DNA of 64,000 nt from an uncultured Candidatus Melainabacteria bacterium (GCA_934717745.1 CAKUZB010000001.1:186001-250000); one strand, 5' to 3'. Positions 24,491-32,990 are shown, counted from the first letter of the stretch. Made by a program: numbers and translations. Notes: a model not told the origin generated them from the sequence alone.

Positions 24491-25624
24491 ATGAAAAAGA
24501 AAATTAGTATTATTGGTTCAACAGGTTCTATTGGAACTCAATCGTTAGAGGTTATCGAAAAACTTCAAGACAAATTTGAAATTATTGCACTTGCTGGTGG
24601 TTCAAATGTTGCTCTTTTGAACAAGCAAATTGAAAAATTTAAACCAAAATATGTTTGTTTAGGTGAGCAAAATGAAGATTTAAAACCGCTTGGTGCTAAA
24701 ACTTTATATGGTGATGAGGGGTTACAAGAAATCTGCTCAAATAAAGAAAATGATATTATTGTTGTTGCGGTTTCAGGAAAAATTGGCTTAAAACCTACGT
24801 TGTCAGCAATTGAAAACGGAATTGATATTGCTTTAGCAAATAAAGAAACTCTTGTTATGGCTGGTGATATTGTAATGAAAAAAGCCAAAGAATCGAATGT
24901 GAAAATTCTTCCGGTAGACAGTGAACATTCCGCAATTTTTCAATGTATTAACGGTAATTTAGATAAAGTTGACAGATTAATTATCACTGCTTCAGGCGGG
25001 CCTTTTTTACATAAATCCATAGATGAAATTAAACAAGCAACTGTTGAACAAGCACTTGCTCACCCACGTTGGAATATGGGTAGAAAAATTACTGTTGATA
25101 GTGCAACTTTGATGAATAAAGGTTTAGAAGTTATTGAGGCACATCACTTGTTTGATATGGATTATGACAATATTAATGTTGTTATTCACCCTCAAAGTTA
25201 TGTGCATTCTGCGGTCGAATTTAAAGATGGTAGTATTTTGGCTCAAATTGGTGTTCCAAGTATGCACTTACCTATTCAATATGCAATTTGTTATCCGGAA
25301 AGACCAGAGGGGATAAAATCAAGAAGTTTCAGTTTTGCAGATGCTCAAAAATTTGAATTTATGCAACCTGATTTTGAAAAATTCCCTTGTCCAAAACTTG
25401 CATACGAAGCAGGTAGAACTGGCGGAAGTGCTACAACTTGCATGAATGCTGCAAACGAAGAAGCCGTATATGCATTTCTAGACGGTAAGATTGCACTTTA
25501 TGATATTTATACTACTGTTGAAAAAATTTATAGACAACATTCCATCGTAAAAAATCCGAGCATTGATGAGATTTTTGCAATTGATAAAGAAGTAAGAGAA
25601 AAAACTAGAGAATTGTTTAAATAG
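24491..25624 (+). CDS. dxr: 1-deoxy-D-xylulose-5-phosphate reductoisomerase
   Basis: About 377 aa, second step of the MEP isoprenoid pathway: NADPH-dependent conversion of DXP to 2-C-methyl-erythritol 4-phosphate. N-terminal Rossmann motif 'IIGSTGSIGTQSLEV', 'NKETLVMAG', metal/substrate motif 'LPVDSEHSAIFQCI', the flexible loop 'PRWNMGRKITVDSATLMNKG' and 'LEVIEAHHLF'. ATG at 24491 gives the canonical start 'MKKKISIIGSTG'; the longer frame from 24470 would overlap the promoter box. No ribosome binding site is visible, consistent with a leaderless transcript. ispF at 31.7-32.2 kb belongs to the same pathway. Confidence 0.96.
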   Translation: MKKKISIIGSTGSIGTQSLEVIEKLQDKFEIIALAGGSNVALLNKQIEKFKPKYVCLGEQNEDLKPLGAKTLYGDEGLQEICSNKENDIIVVAVSGKIGLKPTLSAIENGIDIALANKETLVMAGDIVMKKAKESNVKILPVDSEHSAIFQCINGNLDKVDRLIITASGGPFLHKSIDEIKQATVEQALAHPRWNMGRKITVDSATLMNKGLEVIEAHHLFDMDYDNINVVIHPQSYVHSAVEFKDGSILAQIGVPSMHLPIQYAICYPERPEGIKSRSFSFADAQKFEFMQPDFEKFPCPKLAYEAGRTGGSATTCMNAANEEAVYAFLDGKIALYDIYTTVEKIYRQHSIVKNPSIDEIFAIDKEVREKTRELFK

Positions 25625-25732
25625 TGAATTTGAACATGTTAACAAAAGTTAACAAAAGGTAAAAAATCCTAAAGTTTTTTTCTGAAATGTCGATATATAG
25701 CATGTAATTGATTGAGATAAAGGGAAATGCGT

Positions 25733-27706
25733 ATGGGTTTACAAATACCACAAAACATTAATGCTAGACAATTGATAGAAGAGGCTACAGTTTTAGGTTG
25801 CTGTGTTTTAAGCGATGCTGAAGAAGGCAATATTTGGGACGCTGAAAGACAAATTACTGAAGCACAAGGTCAAGTTAGAAAAGCAGATGGCGAAATTGAA
25901 AGTGCGAACGAACAAGCCGATGATGCAAAAGCAAAAAAATCTGAAGCCGATAGTCAAACTGAAAGTTCTCAATCACAAGAAAATGATTCCCCAACAGAAG
26001 AATCTATGGGTGAACAAGGTACTTCTGCTTCGAATATTAGCCAAAAAGCAAAATCTGATGCACAACAAATGCAACAATCTCAAGCAGATCTACAAGCAAA
26101 ACAAGGTGAAAGTCAATCAAGAACAGAAGCAACAGTTTCAAATCTTGACGGTAATAAATCTCAAGTAGCAGAATTGGCTCAAAGAAATGCTGAATTATCA
26201 GCAGAAAATCAAGCCTTATTAGACGGTGTTCAATCTGACGTAGATGCTAGATTTGACGGTACAGGTTCTGGTACAAGAAGTGCTTATTCTTTATCAACTG
26301 CAACAGAAGCAGAAGAACAAGCAAGACAAAATCCGGAAGACCCAACACAAGTTGCTCAATCATCTCCAAATAGTGCTAAATTTGATTCAAACGTAGATGA
26401 AATGACTGCAAATGAACAACAAATGAGTTCTTTGGAAGCACAAGCACAAAGTCAACAATCAGAAGCAGAAGCACAAGCAACAAGTGAACAATCAGAAGCA
26501 GAGGCTCAACAAGCCGCTGCCCAACAAGTTCAAGGTGATGGCGAATCTTCAAAATCTACAATTGAAACAATTGAAGGCTATGCAAAAGACGGAGTTCAAG
26601 TTGGTAATGCTCTTGATGTTTCTGGTTCTATAGTGCAAGCAACAGGTGTTACATTGACTACTGCCGGAACATTAACAGCAACTGCCGGTGCAGGAACAAC
26701 AGCAACTGGTATCGCAGTTACATCAATCGGTGCAGGTGTTACGACTTTAGGTGTTCCGTTATGTGCATTGTTCGGTATTGGTGTACCAATTGTTGGAGCA
26801 GGTGGCACAACAACTGCCGGTGGTGGTGTAACAACAGCAACCGGTGGTACAATTACAGGTATTGGCGGAACTTTAGTTACTGCCGGTAACGGTGCACAAG
26901 CAATTGGTAAAGGTTTATCTATAACAGGTAAAGGTTTGAAAGTTGCTGGAAATACAGTATTAACCGGTACAAACATTGCAAAAGGTGATGTTACGGGGGC
27001 TATTACCTCTGCTGTTTCAACAGTCGCTAATTCTGCTGCATTTAGTAAAACCGCAGGTCTTGGTAGCAAGGCTGTTGCTCAAAAAGTTTATGATATTTCA
27101 AGTTCTGTGAAAGACGGTATTAATGCTACTAGACACTTTATAAAAGGTGAATACACTCAAGGTTTCGTAGATGCTTTTTCTTCTGCGTCATTTGCTTCAG
27201 GTGCAGTTGGCGATTTCACTTCTGGTACTACAAATAAAACCGCAGAAATTGGAAACTCTTTATTCGCTGCAATGTCTTCAGGTACTGCTTCTTATGAAAA
27301 CTTCTCTCAAGGCAATGTAACAGGCGGATTGTTTGATGCTGCCGCTGCCTTTACTGCAAGTAGTTCAGCAAGAGATAAAGCCGCTGGTGCAGACTTCCAT
27401 GCCGGCAAAGAAGATGCTTTCTATTGCACAATAAATAAAGTTCAAAGTGTTTACAACAGATTCTTTGCACCTGATGCTCCACAACCTCAAGTTGCTCCTG
27501 AAATTGCACAAAATCAACAATCAGGAAATGCTTCTGATACTCCGATGATGGCTCAAAATCTTACTTCATCAAACATTTATGACCCGACAACCGGTGTAAC
27601 TGCTTCTCAGGATTTGATTTGTCAAGCAGATGCAACCAATATTAATTCTCCGGCAGAAACTATGATTGATGCTGAAAGATTAGCAAACAAAAAGAAACAA
27701 GCATAG
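25733..27706 (+). CDS. Low-complexity protein with glycine/threonine-rich hydrophobic core, function unknown
   Basis: About 657 aa, not recognised. It begins 'MGLQIPQNINARQLIEEATV', again an MGL start. Residues 35-280 are a Gln/Glu/Ser/Ala-rich, heptad-like region ('SEAEAQATSEQSEAEAQQAA'). Residues about 290-430 are a hydrophobic, glycine/threonine-rich array of short repeats ('LTTAGTLTATAGAGTTATGI', 'VGAGGTTTAGGGVTTATGGT') of a kind that can enter membranes as packed helices. A mixed C-terminal part ends 'AERLANKKKQA'. ATG at 25733 has AGGG eight bases upstream; the in-frame ATG at 25727 is too close to it. The pattern, coiled coil plus hydrophobic region without signal peptide, resembles secreted pore-forming or translocator proteins, but this is only a resemblance. 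Confidence 0.6.
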   Translation: MGLQIPQNINARQLIEEATVLGCCVLSDAEEGNIWDAERQITEAQGQVRKADGEIESANEQADDAKAKKSEADSQTESSQSQENDSPTEESMGEQGTSASNISQKAKSDAQQMQQSQADLQAKQGESQSRTEATVSNLDGNKSQVAELAQRNAELSAENQALLDGVQSDVDARFDGTGSGTRSAYSLSTATEAEEQARQNPEDPTQVAQSSPNSAKFDSNVDEMTANEQQMSSLEAQAQSQQSEAEAQATSEQSEAEAQQAAAQQVQGDGESSKSTIETIEGYAKDGVQVGNALDVSGSIVQATGVTLTTAGTLTATAGAGTTATGIAVTSIGAGVTTLGVPLCALFGIGVPIVGAGGTTTAGGGVTTATGGTITGIGGTLVTAGNGAQAIGKGLSITGKGLKVAGNTVLTGTNIAKGDVTGAITSAVSTVANSAAFSKTAGLGSKAVAQKVYDISSSVKDGINATRHFIKGEYTQGFVDAFSSASFASGAVGDFTSGTTNKTAEIGNSLFAAMSSGTASYENFSQGNVTGGLFDAAAAFTASSSARDKAAGADFHAGKEDAFYCTINKVQSVYNRFFAPDAPQPQVAPEIAQNQQSGNASDTPMMAQNLTSSNIYDPTTGVTASQDLICQADATNINSPAETMIDAERLANKKKQA

Positions 27707-27722
27707 TTGTTTTACCTAAAAA

Positions 27723-28877
27723 TTACACATCAAAAGGATCTTTTTCCTTATAGTAATTAGGTTTTCTTCTTAGTCTGTCATTTTTCTTTTTGACTTTATC
27801 AGGAACATTTTTATATGCGTTGTCAATCGAAATTTTAGACAAAGTTTTCTTTGTACGTCTATCGCAGAAAGTTAACCAGAAACTTCTGTTGATGTTGTCG
27901 ACTGTGAATGAAACTCTGCCTGCAACTCTTTCTCCAGGTTTGATTTGTTTGAACATAATATTTGTGTCGCCAAAAATCGATGGGTGGAAAACGCCGTTAT
28001 AGTCGTTTACCAAGGCTAAATCCATGCCGGAAAGTGTTAACTTTGTCATATTTGTTATTGATAAAGTTAATGTTATAGTGTTTGCTTCGCCGAATGGGTC
28101 TTTTTCGTGCATAATATTTGTAATTTTTATTGTTAATCCGGGGTAAAATATTTCGTGTTGTTTAAGAGCAGTGTCTTTATATACAGGAAGTGGCACTTTT
28201 GTATTGATTTTTACTCTAATTTCGTCCCCCGGAGCAATTAAAACGTCTTTACCTTTTCTCCATAAAGACATTCCAAGTCCTATAGTTCCGCCAACAGCAG
28301 CACCGCCAAGTACTGTGTATCCTTGAGATGCAATTGCGGCTTCAAGTCCGAACATATTTAAAGCCATAAATCCGCCAACAACTCCGCCTACGGCAGTGTA
28401 GCCGACATCTGTTGCAACTATTTTGCCTGCTTCTGCAATTGGGTGCATTCTTGTTGACATTTTACCCTCAATTGGAATCTCTCTGCCGTCCGGAGTTACT
28501 AAATAGTCAAAATCAAGAGAAATATAACCGTTTCTGCCTAATCTTTTTGCTTCAGATTGTTCTTTTATAACTCCGTGAGCAATTGTTCCTTTTGGTAAAA
28601 TTATTCCGCTATCTCCTGAAACATCACTTACAACTTCTGCGAAAAATTCGTCGCCCTCAATTGAAAAGTTGCCGTCAATAACTTGAGATACGGTCATTTT
28701 TATGACATCTTTTTCATCTAAAACTTCTACTTGTCCTGTGAAAAGTTCTGATTGTTCTTGTTGTTTTGCATCAATCTTTTCCGCATGTCCATGTAAAGTG
28801 TCTGCGAACGTTATGCCTGAACTAAGTATGTAAGATATTATTATAAAATTTGCAATTAATTTTTTGAAATTTACCAT
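27723..28877 (-). CDS. Secreted protein with glycine-zipper segment, function unknown
   Basis: About 384 aa. Signal peptide 'MVNFKKLIANFIIISYILSS' then GITFA, so I take ATG at 28877; ATGs at 28895 and 28913 are possible. A beta-rich domain ('FFAEVVSDVSGDSGIILPKG', 'NGYISLDFDYLVTPDGREIP') loosely recalls the VirB10/TrbI C-terminal domain, which has a similar 'iLPkGt..G' strand; the similarity is weak. Then a glycine-zipper hydrophobic region ('GYTAVGGVVGGFMAL', 'GGAAVGGTIGLGMSLW'), 'APGDEIRVKINTKVPLP' and a basic C-terminal tail. It converges on the 657-aa gene, 16 bases apart. No ribosome binding site; an AATATAAT element lies just upstream. Confidence 0.6.
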   Translation of the reverse strand: MVNFKKLIANFIIISYILSSGITFADTLHGHAEKIDAKQQEQSELFTGQVEVLDEKDVIKMTVSQVIDGNFSIEGDEFFAEVVSDVSGDSGIILPKGTIAHGVIKEQSEAKRLGRNGYISLDFDYLVTPDGREIPIEGKMSTRMHPIAEAGKIVATDVGYTAVGGVVGGFMALNMFGLEAAIASQGYTVLGGAAVGGTIGLGMSLWRKGKDVLIAPGDEIRVKINTKVPLPVYKDTALKQHEIFYPGLTIKITNIMHEKDPFGEANTITLTLSITNMTKLTLSGMDLALVNDYNGVFHPSIFGDTNIMFKQIKPGERVAGRVSFTVDNINRSFWLTFCDRRTKKTLSKISIDNAYKNVPDKVKKKNDRLRRKPNYYKEKDPFDV

Positions 28878-29015
28878 AATTGTTATTATATTCATTTTAG
28901 AAAATTTTTCCATTTGTAAACATTCGTTGCGGTATTTTAAAACTTTCGTTTTTATTTACACATTTTTTCTGCATTTTTAGTACAATAATATCTATACTAG
29001 ATAAGGAGTTTTTTA

Positions 29016-30290
29016 ATGGAAAGATTTACAGGAATTATTGGGATTGTTCTTTTGTTAGCAATGGCTTTTGCCTTGTCAAACAACAAAAAAGCAATCAATT
29101 ACAAAACAGTTGGTGTTGGTTTAGCACTTCAAATTTTATTAGGTATTTTTATTTTCAAAGTACCTGTTGGTCAAGCAATATTCCTGTGGATTGGTAAATG
29201 TATTGAAAAATTATTATATTTTGCAAATATCGGTGGTGAATTTACATTTGGTCCGTTAATCAGCAGTGAAAAACTTGCTATTTTTGGAAATGGAACTATG
29301 ATTTTCGCACTTCAATTAGTTAGTGCAACAATCTTTATGATGATGATGGTGAATATTCTTTACTATTACGGTATTATGCAACGAGTTGTTACATTGTTAG
29401 GTAAAGCGATGAACAAACTAATGCGTGTTAGTGGTGCTGAGGCTTTATCAAACGTTGCAAGTTGTTTTGTTGGTCAAGTAACTGCTCAAATTATGATTAA
29501 ACCTTATCTTGCAAAATTGACTCGTTCTGAGTTACTTTCTTCAATGGCAGGTTCAATGGCTTGTACTTCAGGTGCAATGATGCCAATTTACGCAATGATG
29601 GGTATTCCTATTCAATATGTTTTAGCATCAGGAATTATGGCAATTCCAGGGGCTTTAGTTATGACAAAAATTGTTTACCCTGAAACTGCAACTCCTGAAA
29701 CAATGGAAAACATTAAATTAAGCAGAAGAAAAACTCACGCTAATGTTTTTGATGCTATCGCTTCAGGTGCTTCTGAAGGTATGATGGTTTCTTTAAACGT
29801 TGTTGCTATGTTACTTGCAATCGTTGCATTGATTGCATTCATCGATTTTATCTTAGCAACTTTTGGTGGTTGTATTTATAACTTATTCCACTTAACAGGT
29901 CCTGTTTTAGGTTTTGATTTGCAAGCATTATCTCTAAAAATGATTTTAGGTAAATTCTTCGCATTCTTTGCTTTGATTATGGGTACTCCTGTTCAAGATA
30001 TTTTTAATGTCGGTGGTGTTATCGGTTTGAAAATCGTTTCAAATGAAGTTTACGGTTATACAGACTTGATTGCTATTCAAAATGTTATTTCAAATAAAGC
30101 ATTTGTAATCGCTTCATTTGCAATTTGTTCTTTCGGTAACTTCGGTTCTATCGCTACTCAAATCGGTGCAATCGGTGGACTTGCACCTAACCAAAGAAAA
30201 AATCTTGCAAGACTTGGTATGAAAGCATTGATTTGCGGTGTGTTTACTTGTTTTATGTCAGCATGTATCGCTGGTATTTTGGTTGGCTAA
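29016..30290 (+). CDS. nupC: Concentrative nucleoside transporter (NupC/CNT family)
   Basis: 424 aa with about ten membrane segments. Na+- or H+-coupled nucleoside importer of the CNT family. N-terminal gate and core motifs: 'VPVGQAIFLWIGKCIEKLLY', 'GPLISSEKLAIFGNGTMIFA', 'GAEALSNVASCFVGQVTAQI', 'MAGSMACTSGAMMPIYAMMG' and 'ASFAICSFGNFGSIATQIGA'. The EAxxNxxxxFxGQ-type signature and the 'SFGNFGSIAxQIG' element mark the substrate site. Strong ribosome binding site (AAGGAG) nine bases before ATG. An intrinsic terminator follows, so it is monocistronic. It would serve nucleoside scavenging. Confidence 0.94.
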   Translation: MERFTGIIGIVLLLAMAFALSNNKKAINYKTVGVGLALQILLGIFIFKVPVGQAIFLWIGKCIEKLLYFANIGGEFTFGPLISSEKLAIFGNGTMIFALQLVSATIFMMMMVNILYYYGIMQRVVTLLGKAMNKLMRVSGAEALSNVASCFVGQVTAQIMIKPYLAKLTRSELLSSMAGSMACTSGAMMPIYAMMGIPIQYVLASGIMAIPGALVMTKIVYPETATPETMENIKLSRRKTHANVFDAIASGASEGMMVSLNVVAMLLAIVALIAFIDFILATFGGCIYNLFHLTGPVLGFDLQALSLKMILGKFFAFFALIMGTPVQDIFNVGGVIGLKIVSNEVYGYTDLIAIQNVISNKAFVIASFAICSFGNFGSIATQIGAIGGLAPNQRKNLARLGMKALICGVFTCFMSACIAGILVG

Positions 30291-30310
30291 GATTAAATTT
30301 ACATAAAAAC

Positions 30311-30343
30311 AAAAAGACTTCATCAAAAAGATGAAGTCTTTTT
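30311..30343 (+). terminator. Intrinsic terminator after nupC
   Basis: Fourteen-base stem AAAAAGACTTCATC (30311-30324) with GATGAAGTCTTTTT (30330-30343), loop AAAAA, 20 bases past the nupC stop. Bidirectional shape: it can also serve the convergent 54-aa gene. Confidence 0.9.
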
Positions 30344-30363
30344 ATTATTAATTATTTTACTAA

Positions 30364-30528
30364 TTATGCATTGAATGATGCTTCAGTACCTGAAGAGTTA
30401 CCATAGCCTTCAAAAATTGTATTAATAAATGCAACTTGTGGTTGTTCTTCTTGCATTTTTTTACGACCATCGTTATCAAAACTAATTGAGTCTACTTTAC
30501 CGATACTGCTAACTTGTTGTCCAAACAT
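30364..30528 (-). CDS. Small 54-aa protein, function unknown
   Basis: An open frame of 54 codons reading 'MFGQQVSSIGKVDSISFDND', then 'GRKKMQEEQPQVAFINTIFE' and ending 'GYGNSSGTEASFNA'. A strong ribosome binding site (GAGGAG, eight bases before ATG at 30528) and good codon composition support a real gene. It has no signal peptide or membrane segment and is not recognised. Its polar Gly/Ser/Asn/Gln content and MFGQQ start resemble the other unassigned proteins of this window (86-aa and 511-aa genes), so it may belong to the same group of lineage-specific products. It shares the nupC terminator region. Confidence 0.6.
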   Translation of the reverse strand: MFGQQVSSIGKVDSISFDNDGRKKMQEEQPQVAFINTIFEGYGNSSGTEASFNA

Positions 30529-30652
30529 TTTAAAATCTCCTCTGTGTTTTAATTATCTCTCGTACTTATATAAAGTATTTTTTTTTTTAGAAATTGCGTG
30601 CATGGAGTAAAATATGAAGAAATGTTAAATAAAACAGTAAAGGTTTTAAAAA

Positions 30653-30673
30653 AACAAGGCTAAAATCCTTGTT
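30653..30673 (-). terminator. Intrinsic terminator after the gmhA operon
   Basis: Stem AACAAGG (30653-30659) with CCTTGTT (30667-30673), loop CTAAAAT. On the minus strand it is followed by a run of T (30654-30648). It stands about 80 bases past the gmhA stop and would end the seven-gene minus-strand operon. The surrounding 30542-30751 region is otherwise AT-rich without a gene. Confidence 0.75.
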
Positions 30674-30751
30674 ATATAAGGTTTTAACCATGTTATAAAA
30701 TATTAACAAAAAGCATATATTAAAAAAAATAAATGCAAGTTTTCTTATTTT

Positions 30752-31327
30752 TTATGCGAGTAATTCGTCTTCAACGATTTTGCAAATTAAGTGTCCGAGC
30801 ATCATCGTTGCTTCTTGAATGTTTGGTGTTTCTGTAGATGGAAGTTTTATTAAAGTTGAACAAATTTCGTCCATGTTGCATTTTTGTTGACCGGTAAAAC
30901 CTATTGTAACAAGTCCCATCTCGTTTGCAATATTAATTGCGTTGATTATGTTTTTAGAATTTCCTGAAGTCGAAAGTGCAATTAATATATCGCCTTTTTT
31001 ACCAATGGCTTCTATTTGTCTTGAAAAGGCTTTTTCATAACTGAAATCGTTTGACAATGCGGTAATTAGAGCATTGTTTGAGGTCAAAGAAATAGCATTG
31101 AAAGCATGTCTGTCTTTGTAGAATTTTGATACAAATTCTGTTGCCAAATGGTCGCAATCGCTCGCTGAACCTCCATTTCCTACAAAAAGAATTTTGTTTT
31201 CATTTTTTAATGCAGAAATAATTGTTCTGCTTATTTCTTTTATTGCTTCTATCATTTTTTCGTTCGCAATGATATTTTTGCGGACTTCGATTGAATTTTC
31301 TATGTATGTTTTAATTTGATTATTCAT
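30752..31327 (-). CDS. gmhA: Sedoheptulose-7-phosphate isomerase
   Basis: About 191 aa, SIS-domain isomerase that converts sedoheptulose 7-phosphate to D-glycero-D-manno-heptose 7-phosphate, the first step of LPS inner-core (or S-layer glycan) heptose synthesis. 'ILFVGNGGSASDCDHLATEF', 'ISLTSNNALITALSNDFSYE', 'DILIALSTSGNSKNIINAI' and the zinc/substrate residues in 'STETPNIQEATMMLGHLIC' are typical GmhA. I use ATG at 31327; the longer frame begins with TTG at 31345 inside the upstream gene and lacks a ribosome binding site. Last gene of the operon. No hldE or gmhB nearby. Confidence 0.93.
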   Translation of the reverse strand: MNNQIKTYIENSIEVRKNIIANEKMIEAIKEISRTIISALKNENKILFVGNGGSASDCDHLATEFVSKFYKDRHAFNAISLTSNNALITALSNDFSYEKAFSRQIEAIGKKGDILIALSTSGNSKNIINAINIANEMGLVTIGFTGQQKCNMDEICSTLIKLPSTETPNIQEATMMLGHLICKIVEDELLA

Positions 31328-31331
31328 TTTA

Positions 31332-31706
31332 TTAATGTTGCTCAATTAATTCTATTTCATTACCGTCCGGGTCAAGTACGAATGCAATTTTTGTTCCGGA
31401 AAAAATTACGTATGGTTCATAAAGGTATTTGTAACCCAGAGAGTGTAATTTTTCTGTGAATTTGTCCAGTGAATCTACTGAAAAAGCGAAGTGTCCAAAA
31501 GCATTGCCATTAATGTAGCCGGTTTCCGGAATTTCATCATTTACTGTTAATTCAATTTGTGCGGTATGTTCTTCGTCTTCAAGGTAAATCAATTCACAAT
31601 CGTCTAATCTTTTCTTTTTTGCGATAGTCATATTTAATAAGTTTTCGTAGAATTCTAAAGATTTTTCAACGTCTTTAACTCTAATCATTGCGTGTAAAAA
31701 TTTCAT
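31332..31706 (-). CDS. gloA: Lactoylglutathione lyase (glyoxalase I)
   Basis: 124 aa, vicinal-oxygen-chelate fold, detoxifies methylglyoxal adducts. Metal ligands appear as H5 ('FLHAMIRVKD'), the Glu of 'AQIELTVND', H72 in 'AFGHFAFSVD', and the C-terminal Glu in 'LDPDGNEIELIEQ', the classic GloA set. Length and order match the short bacterial enzyme. Its ATG overlaps the ispF stop by one base (TAATG at 31706) and gmhA follows four bases after its stop. Its operon partners, sugar-phosphate and isoprenoid enzymes, fit a background role in carbonyl stress. Confidence 0.93.
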   Translation of the reverse strand: MKFLHAMIRVKDVEKSLEFYENLLNMTIAKKKRLDDCELIYLEDEEHTAQIELTVNDEIPETGYINGNAFGHFAFSVDSLDKFTEKLHSLGYKYLYEPYVIFSGTKIAFVLDPDGNEIELIEQH

Positions 31707-32185
31707 TAGTTGTCCTTTCTTAGCATAACTATTGCATTTGCTTCAATTGCAAGTTTTTCACCTACGGCGTCCATTTTTTCATTTGTTTTTGCTTTTATTG
31801 AAATCAAGTTTACATCAAGCATAAGGATTTTTGCAAGTTCTTCTCTCATTTTTTGAATATGAGGTTTCATTTTTGGTTCTTGTGCTATTATGTTGCAATC
31901 AAGGTTGTTGATTATATAACCCTCATCTTGAATTAATTTGTTTGCGTGTTTTAAAAGAATTATGCTTGAAATATTTTTGTAGGCGTCATCTGTATCCGGA
32001 AAATGTGTTCCAATATCGCCTAAAGCCAACGCACCAAACATTCCGTCGATTATTGCGTGAATTAAAACATCTGCGTCTGAATGTCCAACGAGTCCTTTTT
32101 CGTGAGGAATTTTTATTCCGCCGATTATCAAATCTCTGTCGTAGTCAAGTCTATGAATATCGTATCCTAAGCCAATTCTATACAT
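31706..32185 (-). CDS. ispF: 2-C-methyl-D-erythritol 2,4-cyclodiphosphate synthase
   Basis: About 159 aa trimeric MEP-pathway enzyme, converting CDP-methylerythritol 2-phosphate to the cyclodiphosphate and CMP. Zinc ligands in 'GLGYDIHRL' and 'GHSDADVLIHAIIDGMFGAL'; CDP site 'GDIGTHFPDTDDAYKN'; C-terminal 'SIKAKTNEKMDAVGEKLAIE'. The ATG at 32185 overlaps the end of the HAD-phosphatase gene; a GTG two codons earlier is less likely. It has AGGTG just upstream. Unlike many bacteria, ispD is not fused or adjacent. dxr is at 24.5 kb. Confidence 0.96.
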   Translation of the reverse strand: MYRIGLGYDIHRLDYDRDLIIGGIKIPHEKGLVGHSDADVLIHAIIDGMFGALALGDIGTHFPDTDDAYKNISSIILLKHANKLIQDEGYIINNLDCNIIAQEPKMKPHIQKMREELAKILMLDVNLISIKAKTNEKMDAVGEKLAIEANAIVMLRKDN

Positions 32186-32990
32186 TTGCACCTACTTCTA
32201 CAAATTTTTCAATCGCTTTTATAAAGCCGTCATTGTCTATTGTATCTGTTACATAATCTGCAACTTTTTTCAATTCGTCTGTCGCATTACCCATTGCAAC
32301 TTTTATTCCGCCTGCGTTTAGCAAATCGATGTCGTTATTGTGGTCGCCGATTGTTAGAGTTTCTTCTTTTGAAATGTTAAAATATTTTTGAACACATCTT
32401 AAACCGTCGCCCTTAGTTGCTTCTTTATGGCAAACTTCACAGAAAAAGTTTGTTGATTTTACGATAAATAAATCCGGAAAGTCCGCTTGCAGTTCTTTTG
32501 TAACTCGTGTAATTTTTTCTGCATCATTGTAGTCTATTAATAAGATTTTATTTATTTTATCTAATTTTAATTCGTCAAAGGATTTTATTTTGTACGGAAT
32601 ATGTTGATAATTTGCATATTTTTGAATTGCTTCGTCGTCTTTTTCGACAAAAACCTCATCGTTCAGGTATAAGTTGATGTGAAGATTTCTTTCTTTTGCC
32701 CAATCAAAGATTTTTTTCGCAGTATTTACAGGTATAAATCTTTCGTAAAGTACATTTTCTTGTGGAGAATTGTCTTTTACCATTGCCCCCTGATAAGAAA
32801 CTATAGGTGTTTGAAGCCCTAGTTCGTTGGCAATTTTTTTTGCAGATGCGTGCATTCTGCCTGTGATTAGGACAACTTTTATACCTGATTTATCCAATTT
32901 ATGAATGCAATCGATAACGGCAGGATTGAATACTGCATTATGTTTTAGGATAGTTCCGTCAATATCTGTTGCAACCATTTTTATTGTCAT
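32178..32990 (-). CDS. Cof-type HAD-IIB family hydrolase
   Basis: 270 aa phosphatase of the haloacid dehalogenase superfamily, Cof/YidA branch. Motif I 'MVATDIDGTIL' (nucleophile and acid Asp), motif II 'VVLITGRM', motif III lysine in 'CHKEATKGDGLRCVQKYF' and motif IV 'LTIGDHNNDIDLLNAGGIKV' followed by 'AMGNA'. The large C2-type cap spans about 85-190. Such enzymes dephosphorylate sugar phosphates, FMN precursors or PLP; the substrate is unknown here. Good ribosome binding site (AAAGGA). Lies in the operon between nudix and ispF genes. Confidence 0.92.
   Translation of the reverse strand: MTIKMVATDIDGTILKHNAVFNPAVIDCIHKLDKSGIKVVLITGRMHASAKKIANELGLQTPIVSYQGAMVKDNSPQENVLYERFIPVNTAKKIFDWAKERNLHINLYLNDEVFVEKDDEAIQKYANYQHIPYKIKSFDELKLDKINKILLIDYNDAEKITRVTKELQADFPDLFIVKSTNFFCEVCHKEATKGDGLRCVQKYFNISKEETLTIGDHNNDIDLLNAGGIKVAMGNATDELKKVADYVTDTIDNDGFIKAIEKFVEVGANV

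Noticed and set aside
26596..27069. 157-codon minus-strand frame rich in Pro, Val and Ala in the 657-aa gene
   Set aside because: It is the mirror image of the Gly/Thr-rich repeats; no start site or family match.
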